Positions 42,115-49,280 of a DNA stretch of 64,000 bases are shown here, one piece after another. Made by a program: the position numbers and the translations under genes. Origin of the DNA: Rathayibacter sp. VKM Ac-2760 (GTDB lineage: Bacteria; Actinomycetota; Actinomycetes; Actinomycetales; Microbacteriaceae); assembly GCF_009834185.1 (NCBI RefSeq), contig NZ_CP047173.1, positions 372,001 to 436,000 of the forward strand. The letters run 5' to 3'. The notes under the pieces are model-generated. The model was given only the letters and a program-made list of their open reading frames with translations, was not told the origin of the DNA and made no database searches. The first letter of the stretch is position 1; every line of letters starts with the position of its first letter.

Positions 42115-42783
42115 ATGAACACCGAGCGAACCGAACTCGAAGCGCGGGCCGCCCGCCACGCGGCCCTCAGCGATCCCGCGCGCCTGCGGATCACCGACCT
42201 GCTCACGCTCGGAGACTTGGCGCCGCGGGAGCTGCAGGACCGCCTCGGGATGCCCTCGAACCTCGTCGCGCACCACCTCGCCGTCCTCGAGCGGGAGGGC
42301 ATGATCCTCCGTCGCCGCTCGGAGGCGGACCGGCGCCGCAGCTACGTCCACCTGATCCCCGGCGCGTTCGATCAGCTCGGGCCCTCGACCACCGCCGCCG
42401 CGCGGCGGGTGCTGTTCGTGTGCACCGCGAACTCCGCCCGCTCCCAGCTCGCCGCCCGGCTCTGGGCGCAGCGCAGCCCCATCCCCGTGGCCTCCGCCGG
42501 TACGCACCCGGCCGCCGCGGTGGCGGCCGGCGCGATCGCGACCGCCGAACGTCACGGCCTCCCGCTACCCGAAGTAGCCCCGCAGCAGTTCGTGGACGTC
42601 GCCGCCGATGCCGACCTCATCGTCACCGTCTGCGACGCCGCGCACGAGGAGCTCGGCTCGGACGCGCTGCACTGGTCGATTCCCGACCCGGTGCCTGCCG
42701 GCACGGATGCCGCGTTCGATGCGGCCTACGACGAGCTTGCCGCGCGCGTCGACGCTCTCGCGGCGAGGGTCACGGCCGCCTGA
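42115..42783 (+). CDS. ArsR-ArsC fusion: HTH regulator plus arsenate reductase domain
   Basis: 222 residues. Residues 1-88 are an ArsR winged HTH (ALSDPARLRITDLLTLGDLA, MPSNLVAHHLAVLEREGM). Residues 98-222 are a low-molecular-weight phosphatase-type arsenate reductase with VLFVCTANSARSQLAA (C103, R109) and WSIPDPVPAGT. The HTH half has no cysteine, so arsenite cannot be sensed by the usual Cys trio in that domain. It is divergent from the aquaporin-flavoprotein-arsC operon, and its stop abuts that of the next arsR on the other strand. Confidence 0.9.
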   Translation: MNTERTELEARAARHAALSDPARLRITDLLTLGDLAPRELQDRLGMPSNLVAHHLAVLEREGMILRRRSEADRRRSYVHLIPGAFDQLGPSTTAAARRVLFVCTANSARSQLAARLWAQRSPIPVASAGTHPAAAVAAGAIATAERHGLPLPEVAPQQFVDVAADADLIVTVCDAAHEELGSDALHWSIPDPVPAGTDAAFDAAYDELAARVDALAARVTAA

Positions 42784-43134
42784 TCAGACGCGGGTGAGCA
42801 TCCCCGCGAGGGAGTCGAGCGCACCGGGGACGAGGGAGAAGTACGCCCAGGTGCCGCGCTTCTCGCGGGCCAGGATCCCGGCGTCCACGAGGATCTTCAA
42901 GTGGTGCGACACCGTGGGCTGACTCAGCCCGACCGGCTCCGTGAAGTCGCACACGCACACCTCACCTGAGCTGCTCGACGCGACGATCGACACCAGGCGA
43001 AGCCGCGCCGGATCCGCCATCGCCTTCAGCGCCCGGGCCAGCAGCTCCGCGCCCTCGGCACTCAGCGGTTCACGCGCAAGCGGCGCGCAGCACGCGGCCG
43101 CCGCCGCGGTGAGAGTCAGCTCGGTCGTCGCCAT
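42784..43134 (-). CDS. arsR: ArsR arsenite-responsive repressor
   Basis: 116 residues from the ATG at 43134. It has C15-C16 near the N-terminus (AAAACCAPL), as in the Corynebacterium ArsR that uses C15, C16 and C55, and also C60 and C62 in GEVCVCDFTEPVGLSQPTVS, the ELCVCDL-type site. HTH ends SHHLKILVDAG. It binds trivalent arsenic and should control the divergent arsO-like/arsN genes, and probably itself. Confidence 0.92.
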   Translation of the reverse strand: MATTELTLTAAAAACCAPLAREPLSAEGAELLARALKAMADPARLRLVSIVASSSSGEVCVCDFTEPVGLSQPTVSHHLKILVDAGILAREKRGTWAYFSLVPGALDSLAGMLTRV

Positions 43135-43222
43135 GCCTCCACCCTCCCACACATTGACAGCCATCGATATACCGGGGCAGACTCGGTCCATCGATGACCG
43201 TCGATGTTGAGGAGTGCACCTG
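43135..43222. promoter_or_regulatory. Divergent arsR/arsO promoter with repeated CATCGAT boxes
   Basis: CATCGAT occurs at 43162-43168 and 43189-43195, and a GTCGATG variant at about 43200. An ATTGACA element at 43153 could be a -35 box for the rightward genes. Repeated ATCGAT half-sites are usual in actinobacterial ArsR operators. Confidence 0.6.
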
Positions 43223-44542
43223 ATGACCATGCTGCTGACCGTCCCGCCCCGCACCGACGAGCGCCGCCTCACCGGCCTCCCCGTCGCGGTGATCGGCGCC
43301 GGCCCTGTCGGCCTCGCCGCTGCCGCGCAGCTGCTCGAGCGCGGCCTCGACGTCATCGTCTACGAGGCCGGAGACAGCGCCGGCGCCGCCGTGCAGCAGT
43401 GGGGACACACCCGGCTGTTCTCCCCGTGGGAGTACCTGGTCGACGCGGCCTGCGGACGCCTGCTCGACGCTGCCGGCTGGGAGGCGCCCGCCGCGAAGAA
43501 GCTGCCGACCGGGCACGAGTTCGTCCGCGACTACCTCGCGCCCCTCGCCGCGACCCCGCAGCTCGCCCCGGTCATCCGGTACCGCTCGCGCGTCACCGCC
43601 GTGACCCGCGAGGGCATGGACCGCACCCGCTCCACCGGCCGCGCGGGCACCCCGTTCCTGCTGCGCCTGGACACACTGGAGGGCGTCACCGACGTGACCG
43701 CCCGCGCGGTTATCGACACTTCCGGCACCTACTCCACACCCAACGCGCTCGCCTCCGCGGGCCTTGACCCAATCGGTGTCCTCGATGTCGCGGAGCATCT
43801 CAGTCACGCACTGCCGGACGTGCTCGGCGCCGACCGTGCCCGGTTCGCCGGGAAGAGCGTCCTCGTCGTCGGCGCCGGCCACTCCGCCGCGAACACCCTG
43901 ATCAAGCTCGCCCGTCTCGCCCGCGAGGAACCGGATACGAGGATCACCTGGGCGATCCGCGGCACCAGCCCGCTGCGCGTCTTCGGCTCGGGAGATGACG
44001 AGCTCGAGGAGCGCGGCAAGCTCGGCGGCACCGTCCATCAGCTCGTCCGCGAAGGCGCGATCACTCTCCTGGACCGCTTCGAAATCGACCGCCTCGAGAA
44101 GACCCCCTCCGGCGGCGTCACGGTGCTGGGGCGGCGGCGGAAGGAGCGCGAGAGCGTCGAAGCCGATGTCGTGGTGCAGGCCACCGGGTTCCGGCCCGAC
44201 CTCGACATGCTGCGCGAGATCCGCGTCTCCCTGGACGAGATCGTGGAAGCGCCCCGCGCACTCGCCTCGCTCATCGACCCGAACCTGCACTCCTGCGGCA
44301 CCGTCGACCCGCACGGCGTCGCGGAACTCGCCCACCCCGAGCCGAACTTCTACATCGCCGGGATGAAGTCATACGGCAGGGCGCCGACGTTCCTGCTCGT
44401 CACCGGCTACGAACAGGTCCGTTCCATCGCAGACGAGCTCGCAGGCGATCACGCCGCGGCCCGCCTCGTGCAGCTCGTGCTTCCCGAAACCGGCGTCTGC
44501 TCCACCGACATCGGATCCGCCGGAGGAAGCTGCTGCTCATGA
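43223..44542 (+). CDS. arsO: ArsO-like flavin-dependent monooxygenase
   Basis: 439 residues from the ATG at 43223 after GAGGAG; GTG 43214 is an alternative. FAD site VAVIGAGPVGLAAAAQLLER, NADPH site VLVVGAGHSAANTLIK, and VVVQATGFRPDLD. It lacks a textbook FMO fingerprint but fits the flavoproteins named ArsO in ars operons. The C-terminus ends STDIGSAGGSCCS, a Cys pair able to bind trivalent arsenic. Its stop overlaps arsN (ATGA). Substrate not proven. Confidence 0.75.
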   Translation: MTMLLTVPPRTDERRLTGLPVAVIGAGPVGLAAAAQLLERGLDVIVYEAGDSAGAAVQQWGHTRLFSPWEYLVDAACGRLLDAAGWEAPAAKKLPTGHEFVRDYLAPLAATPQLAPVIRYRSRVTAVTREGMDRTRSTGRAGTPFLLRLDTLEGVTDVTARAVIDTSGTYSTPNALASAGLDPIGVLDVAEHLSHALPDVLGADRARFAGKSVLVVGAGHSAANTLIKLARLAREEPDTRITWAIRGTSPLRVFGSGDDELEERGKLGGTVHQLVREGAITLLDRFEIDRLEKTPSGGVTVLGRRRKERESVEADVVVQATGFRPDLDMLREIRVSLDEIVEAPRALASLIDPNLHSCGTVDPHGVAELAHPEPNFYIAGMKSYGRAPTFLLVTGYEQVRSIADELAGDHAAARLVQLVLPETGVCSTDIGSAGGSCCS

Positions 44543-45033
44543 CCGCGGTCCGGCCTATGGCTCCCGAGGACTGGGCGGCGGTGGAGGCGATCTACCGCGA
44601 GGGCATCGCGACCGGTCACGCCACCTTCGAGGCCGAACCGCCATCGGGGGAGGCGTTTAATGCGGGGAAGATGGAAGTCGGACGCCTTGTTGCTTTCGAC
44701 GGAGAACAGATCCTCGGCTGGGGCGCGTTGTCGAAGGTCTCGACTCGGCCCGTCTACGGGGGCGTGGTCGAGCACTCTGTCTACATCGCCGCCGTCGCAC
44801 GAGGCCGCGGTGTCGGTTCGATGCTTCTCGCCGAGCTCATCGCCGCGGCGGAGAACGCGGACCTGTGGACGATCCAGGCGAGCATCTTCCCCGAGAACAT
44901 CGCCAGCCTCGCCCTCCACGACCGCGCGGGATTCCGCCGCGTGGGCACTCGCGAGCGCATCGCGCAGATGACGTACGGGCCAGCGGCCGGCCAGTGGCGC
45001 GACACGATCCTCATTGAACGGCGGCGCCCGTGA
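44539..45033 (+). CDS. arsN: ArsN-like GNAT N-acetyltransferase (arsinothricin/phosphinothricin type)
   Basis: 164 residues. GNAT fold: VRPMAPEDWAAVEAIYREGI at the start, HATFEAEPPS, HSVYIAAVARGRGVGSMLL (acetyl-CoA loop RGRGVG), and LWTIQASIFPENIASLALHD, all as in PAT/ArsN1. It would acetylate the amino group of the organoarsenical antibiotic arsinothricin or related compounds. Coupled to the arsO-like gene and closed by the terminator at 45106. Confidence 0.85.
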   Translation: MTAVRPMAPEDWAAVEAIYREGIATGHATFEAEPPSGEAFNAGKMEVGRLVAFDGEQILGWGALSKVSTRPVYGGVVEHSVYIAAVARGRGVGSMLLAELIAAAENADLWTIQASIFPENIASLALHDRAGFRRVGTRERIAQMTYGPAAGQWRDTILIERRRP

Positions 45034-45105
45034 GGTCGTGACTCGTCCAGGATCCGCGTGTATCGTGATCGTCACAACGGGCCGGTTCCCGGAACGTTGC
45101 CAGCC

Positions 45106-45137
45106 TAAGACCCCGCCTCGGTGGGGTCTTAGTTTTT
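45106..45137. terminator. Rho-independent terminator after arsN
   Basis: TAAGACCCC (45106-45114) pairs exactly with GGGGTCTTA (45123-45131), followed by GTTTTT. It also carries the stop of the convergent DUF3800 gene at its right edge. Confidence 0.88.
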
Positions 45138-45849
45138 AAGGCGTCCAGATCCAGTCGTGCGACGTCGACGCGGCGACCAGGCCGCTCAACCGCGCCATCG
45201 TCGCCGCGGACTTCGGGTGCGTCTCCGTCACCGTCTGGCGGCGCCGATGCAGGTAGACCGCAAGGTCGGCAGCTTGCACCCCAGCAGCGTTCCTCGAGGA
45301 CGCGAACTGGATCGGGGATGAAATCAGGTCAAGGCGGCTCGTCAGGTACCCCGGCGTGCCCAGCGACCGGTAGCTCTCGAACTGCCGCCGGTGCTCCTCC
45401 TGCGTCGCGATCTCGTCGGCAACGACGATCACCTCCTCGGTATCGGAGGAGAAGACGTCGCGGCGGTACTCGTTCACCCGCTCGAGCAGGTGCTGCAGCA
45501 CGATCTTGTGCGGCTGCTCCGGGTACCGGTACCGAGCGTTCAGACGCTTCACGTCCACGCCCCGGAACAGGTAACGGACCTCAGCCTCCTGCGCGACGCG
45601 CAGCGCGGCCGCGTAGATGCCGGCCGCCTCGCGGTGCTTCCCGCGTAGGGGAGCCCACTCGCCGGCGCCGCCCATCAGCTCGTGCCCGTGGAACTCGACA
45701 TCGGCCGGGACTCCGTAGTCTGCGGCGATCTGGTCCCGGAGGGCGGCGTAGCCCTGCTCGAGCTGCTCCCACTTCTCCTGCGTCGTCACGGCAGCGCCGA
45801 TGAAGTAGAAGTCCTGTGTGTAGGACTCGTCCACGTAAGCGATCAGCAT
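45136..45849 (-). CDS. DUF3800 domain protein
   Basis: 237 residues. Starts LIAYVDESYTQDFYFIGAAV, the DUF3800 strand-DES motif, with later acidic positions VEFHGHELMGG and EEVIVVADEIA and a final AAGVQAADLAVYLHRR helix where the last catalytic-type Asp usually lies. This is the complete, normal-length form, unlike the shorter relative at 27652. RNase H-like fold; role unknown, seen in defence-rich accessory DNA. A single gene here, converging on arsN. Confidence 0.85.
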   Translation of the reverse strand: MLIAYVDESYTQDFYFIGAAVTTQEKWEQLEQGYAALRDQIAADYGVPADVEFHGHELMGGAGEWAPLRGKHREAAGIYAAALRVAQEAEVRYLFRGVDVKRLNARYRYPEQPHKIVLQHLLERVNEYRRDVFSSDTEEVIVVADEIATQEEHRRQFESYRSLGTPGYLTSRLDLISSPIQFASSRNAAGVQAADLAVYLHRRRQTVTETHPKSAATMARLSGLVAASTSHDWIWTP

Positions 45850-46113
45850 CCGGTCATCATGTCAGCGACCTCCGCACCCTCTGAGGCCGCGCCCCCGCAC
45901 GACCCCTCACAGGGCATCCTCACCGCCGCCACATGCCGAGAGCGCGCGCATCACCCGTTGATCTCAGGGCGCACAGTGTCGACCAGGTCCAGACTCACGA
46001 ACGATCGTTCGCGAGACGGTCGAGCAGCGCACCGCCTCGATCGGCGCGTTGTGTTCCACAGCTCGTGTCCGAGACCTATGACCCGTGACCTACGTCCGCA
46101 GTACAGTCGGCTC
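45850..46113. promoter_or_regulatory. Gap upstream of the resolvase, possible res/att site
   Basis: 264 bases between the DUF3800 and resolvase starts. It holds the perfect 14-bp palindrome CGAACGATCGTTCG (45998-46011). Tn3-type resolvases bind three subsites just upstream of their own gene, so this is where they would be expected; I could not define the subsites by eye. Confidence 0.35.
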
Positions 46114-46671
46114 GTGGCTTCGATCGGATACGCGCGCGTCTCGACCAGAGACCAGAACCCTGACGCTCAGACCGACGCGCTCACGGCCGCCGGCTGCGCG
46201 AAGGTGTTCGTGGAGCATGCCTCCGGAGTGCTCGCGAAGCGTCCCGCGCTCGAGGACGCTCTCGACTACCTCCGCGAGGGTGACTCCCTCGTCGTGACCA
46301 AGCTTGACCGCCTCGGCCGGTCCGTGCGGAACCTGAAAGAGGTGGCCGACGGCCTCCAGCAGCGCGGCGTCGGGCTGAAGGCTCTGTCTCAGGGCATAGA
46401 CACCACCACTCCGGGCGGGCGGCTGTTCTTCCATATGCTCGCCGCGATCGCGGAGTTCGAGCACGACCTCATCGTGGAGCGCACTCACGACGGCCTCGCC
46501 GCCGCTCGGGCTCGCGGTCGCAAGGGCGGCGGGCGGTTCAAGATGACGCCCACGAAGGCGAAGCAGGCGCGCGCGATGTACGACGAGAAGACCTACACGG
46601 TTCAGCAGATCGCTGAGACCTTCGGCGTCTCCCGCGGCACCATTTACCGCCACCTCACCGAAGACCACTGA
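46114..46671 (+). CDS. Tn3-type serine resolvase
   Basis: 185 residues from the GTG at 46114, the usual resolvase length; an ATG at 46078 would add 12 residues. Catalytic serine in IGYARVSTRDQNPDAQ, then DRLGRSVRNLKEV, FFHMLAAIAEFEHDLIVERT, and a C-terminal HTH (YTVQQIAETFGVSRGTIYRH). It catalyses site-specific recombination. It lies just inside the right direct repeat, the natural place for a recombinase acting at the island end or resolving cointegrates. No transposase is seen. Confidence 0.93.
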   Translation: MASIGYARVSTRDQNPDAQTDALTAAGCAKVFVEHASGVLAKRPALEDALDYLREGDSLVVTKLDRLGRSVRNLKEVADGLQQRGVGLKALSQGIDTTTPGGRLFFHMLAAIAEFEHDLIVERTHDGLAAARARGRKGGGRFKMTPTKAKQARAMYDEKTYTVQQIAETFGVSRGTIYRHLTEDH

Positions 46672-46702
46672 AAGCCGCCGCGACGACCGTCGCGGTTCAC
46701 GG

Positions 46703-47033
46703 AGACGAGCGAACGAGCGGACGCCGACCTTCGGCCGGCGACGGTGCTGAGCGCTGTGCGCATTTTTGCCTGGAAGCCTTCGGCAGCGTACGGGCCTGCG
46801 GCGTCCACGCAAGCCGCTGCGCGGCCGGCTCCTCCGAGGTTCTCGGCACGCGGTCGCTGCGCTCCCTCATATCGCGCCGACAACCTCTCCTCCTCCGCCC
46901 TCCGGGTTGCGCTCCCACCTCCGACCCTGCTCGGCACTACGTGCCTTCCAGACAAAAAACGCTGGGAGAGAAGGAAGAACGACCGAGCCAGACCATCCCC
47001 GCTGGCTTGACAAATCTGATTGAGAATCACGGC
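46703..47033. repeat. Right copy of the ~320-bp direct repeat
   Basis: Matches 5935-6258 with scattered substitutions and a few small indels, same orientation, including GCGTCCACGCAAGCCGCTGC and the terminal TTGACAAATC, TGATTGAGAATCA (47017-47029) and CGGC. After CGGC the sequence passes directly into half of a chromosomal palindrome. It therefore marks the right end of the island. There is no open reading frame of note. Confidence 0.88.
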
Positions 47034-47061
47034 GTGTCGTGCTCACAAGTGGCATCTCGCG
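47027..47061. repeat. Right half of a family-1 chromosomal palindrome at the island junction
   Basis: TCACGGCGTGTCGTG followed by CTCACAAGTGGCATCTCGCG matches the loop and right arm of the palindromes at 52951-53019 and 60496-60558. The left arm (GATGCCACTTGTGCAC) is absent, replaced by the island. The first seven bases TCACGGC are shared by island end and palindrome. Confidence 0.85.
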
Positions 47062-47369
47062 TTTCCGCGTGAGCGCGTCGAATCCGCCGCCGTGCGGACA
47101 AGTCCCGGCGGATGCTGTCATGCTGGGAGTGGCCGCGCGGTCTCTGCTGCGATCCGCACACTCCGGATCCACCTCCTCACCGCGAGACGAGCCGCCACCC
47201 GCACCGCTCCCGGTGCCGCACGATGCGGCGCGGAGCACGACCCGGGTGACAGCGGACGAGGCCGTGCAGCCCGCCTGCGACACCACAGACCACCTGCGCC
47301 GAGGCGCTCCGCACGATGCGGAGGCCGCGCGCACCAGCACGACGCCACGTCCTCCACCGGAAAGAACCC
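47062..47369. other. Leader region of the RNase J gene, no gene seen
   Basis: About 300 bases with ordinary high-GC sequence. No convincing gene or riboswitch was found. The promoter of rnj must lie here unless it was displaced by the island; a weak GGAAAG site precedes the ATG at 47370. Confidence 0.4.
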
Positions 47370-49076
47370 ATGCGAAACGCCAGAACCGCCAAGCCCGTGC
47401 GCCACCACCTCGAACTCCCCGCCCCCAAGCCGCTCGAGAAGGGCGGCCTGCGGATCACCCCGCTCGGCGGCCTCGGCGAGATCGGTCGCAACATGACCGT
47501 CTTCGAGCACGAGGGCAAGCTGCTCATCGTCGACTGCGGCGTCCTCTTCCCCGAGGAGAACCAGCCCGGCATCGACGTGATCCTGCCCGACTTCGCCGCG
47601 ATCCGCTCGCGCCTGAAGGACATCGAGGCGATCGTGCTCACCCACGGCCACGAGGACCACATCGGCGGCGTGCCGTACCTCCTCAAGGAGCGCGGTGACA
47701 TCCCGATCATCGCGTCGACCTTCACCCTCGCGCTGATCACCGCGAAGCTCACCGAGCACCGCATCACCCCGCGCACCCGCCCGGTGAAGGAGGGCGACCG
47801 GATCGACGCCGGCGTCTTCGACCTCGAGTTCCTCGCGGTCAACCACTCCATCCCCGACGGCCTCGCGGTCGCCATCCGCACCGAGGCCGGCCTCGTGCTG
47901 CACACGGGCGACTTCAAGATGGACCAGTTCCCGCTCGACGGCCGCACCACCGACCTCCCCGGCTTCGCGCGCCTCGGCGACGAGGGCGTCGACCTCTTCC
48001 TGGTCGACTCCACCAACGCCGACGTCCCCGGCTTCGCCATCTCGGAGGGCGACCTCGCCCCCGCGATCGACCAGGTGTTCCGCACCGCGCCGCGCCGCAT
48101 CGTCGTCTCCAGCTTCGCGAGCCACGTGCACCGCATCCAGCAGGTGCTGGACGCCGCGCAGAAGCACGGCCGCAAGGTCGCCTTCGTCGGCCGCTCGATG
48201 GTCCGCAACATGGGCATCGCCGCCGAGCTCGGCTACCTGAAGATCCCGGCCGGCCTCGTCGTCGACATGAAGGTGCTCGAGAAGCTGCCCGCGACCGAGA
48301 TCGTGATGATCTGCACCGGCTCGCAGGGCGAGCCGATGGCCGCGCTCTCGCGCATGGCCAACAAGGACCACATCATCGACATCGGCCCCGGCGACACCGT
48401 GCTGCTGGCCAGCTCGCTGATCCCCGGCAACGAGAACGCGATCTACCGGATCATCAACGCCTTCACCCGCTGGGGCGCGACCGTGGTGCACAAGGGCAAC
48501 GCCAAGGTGCACGTCTCCGGCCACGCCAGCGCGGGCGAGCTCGCCTACTGCTACAACATCCTCCGCCCCACCGCGGTCCTGCCCGTGCACGGCGAGTGGC
48601 GCCATCTCACGGCCAACGCCGCGATCGCGACCCGCACCGGCATCGACGAGAAGAACGTCTTCGTCGTCGAGGACGGCGTCTCGATCGACCTCGTCAAGGG
48701 GCGCTCGCGGATGAGCGGCCGCATCCCCGCCGACCTCGTCTTCGTCGACGGCACCACGATCGGCGTCGCGACCGAGGACGCGATGATCGACCGCCGCGTG
48801 CTCGCGGAGGAGGGCGCCATCACGGTGCTCGCGATCGTCGACCTCGACCGCGGCACGCTCGGCGAGCCGGTCGAGTTCTTCACCCGCGGCTTCGTCGAGG
48901 AGGCGAGCTGGAAGGCCAACGCCAGCAAGGCGATCGACGACGCGGTGCTGCAGGCCGCCGGCCAGCCGACCGACCGTGACGCGATCGAGAAGCTGATCAC
49001 CCGCACCCTCGGCCGCTGGCTGACCCGCCGCCACCGCCGCAACCCGGTCATCACGACCATCGTCGTCGAGGAGTAG
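47370..49076 (+). CDS. rnj: Ribonuclease J
   Basis: 568 residues from the ATG at 47370; an upstream start at 47316 has no ribosome site. Metallo-beta-lactamase motifs: LIVDCGVLFPEENQPGIDVI, LTHGHEDHIGGVPYL (HxHxDH), AVNHSIPDGLAV, HTGDFKMD; the beta-CASP domain with SSFASHVHRIQQV, and HVSGHASAGEL and PVHGEWRHL. It degrades and matures RNA with 5' exo- and endonuclease activity in the cytosol. In most actinobacteria dapA lies just upstream; here the island does. Confidence 0.97.
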   Translation: MRNARTAKPVRHHLELPAPKPLEKGGLRITPLGGLGEIGRNMTVFEHEGKLLIVDCGVLFPEENQPGIDVILPDFAAIRSRLKDIEAIVLTHGHEDHIGGVPYLLKERGDIPIIASTFTLALITAKLTEHRITPRTRPVKEGDRIDAGVFDLEFLAVNHSIPDGLAVAIRTEAGLVLHTGDFKMDQFPLDGRTTDLPGFARLGDEGVDLFLVDSTNADVPGFAISEGDLAPAIDQVFRTAPRRIVVSSFASHVHRIQQVLDAAQKHGRKVAFVGRSMVRNMGIAAELGYLKIPAGLVVDMKVLEKLPATEIVMICTGSQGEPMAALSRMANKDHIIDIGPGDTVLLASSLIPGNENAIYRIINAFTRWGATVVHKGNAKVHVSGHASAGELAYCYNILRPTAVLPVHGEWRHLTANAAIATRTGIDEKNVFVVEDGVSIDLVKGRSRMSGRIPADLVFVDGTTIGVATEDAMIDRRVLAEEGAITVLAIVDLDRGTLGEPVEFFTRGFVEEASWKANASKAIDDAVLQAAGQPTDRDAIEKLITRTLGRWLTRRHRRNPVITTIVVEE

Positions 49077-49087
49077 ACCTCCGCCCC

Positions 49088-49162
49088 GTGCACGACTGAG
49101 GCTGGATGGCCGCGATCGCCCCTTTTCCGGGCTGATCCGGGCATCCAGCCTTCGTTGTGCAC
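49088..49162. terminator. Long hairpin after rnj
   Basis: GTGCACGACTGAGGCTGGATG (49088-49108) pairs with CATCCAGCCTTCGTTGTGCAC (49142-49162) apart from four positions, around a 33-base loop. A smaller GC hairpin with TTTT sits in the loop. Probable terminator of rnj. Confidence 0.6.
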
Positions 49163-49280
49163 CGGTTGTCCGCGCGACAGGCGTGATCCGCGGCGCCCCT
49201 CCGCGAACTGCCCGTTAGGGAACCGTATGGATCCGGCCGTTCTCGGCTCCTGAGCCGCCTCCGCCGAGTAGACACGTCCA

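Noticed and set aside
45850..46113. Three-subsite Tn3 res site
   Set aside because: A 14-bp palindrome is present, but the three 28-34-bp dimer sites could not be recognised by eye; resolvase footprinting would be needed.
49163..49280. Possible ydaO-type c-di-AMP riboswitch before the KUP/KimA-like permease (TTAGGGAACCG, ATGGATCCGG)
   Set aside because: Only short fragments resemble the consensus and I could not fold the required pseudoknot. A covariance-model search (Rfam RF00379) would decide.
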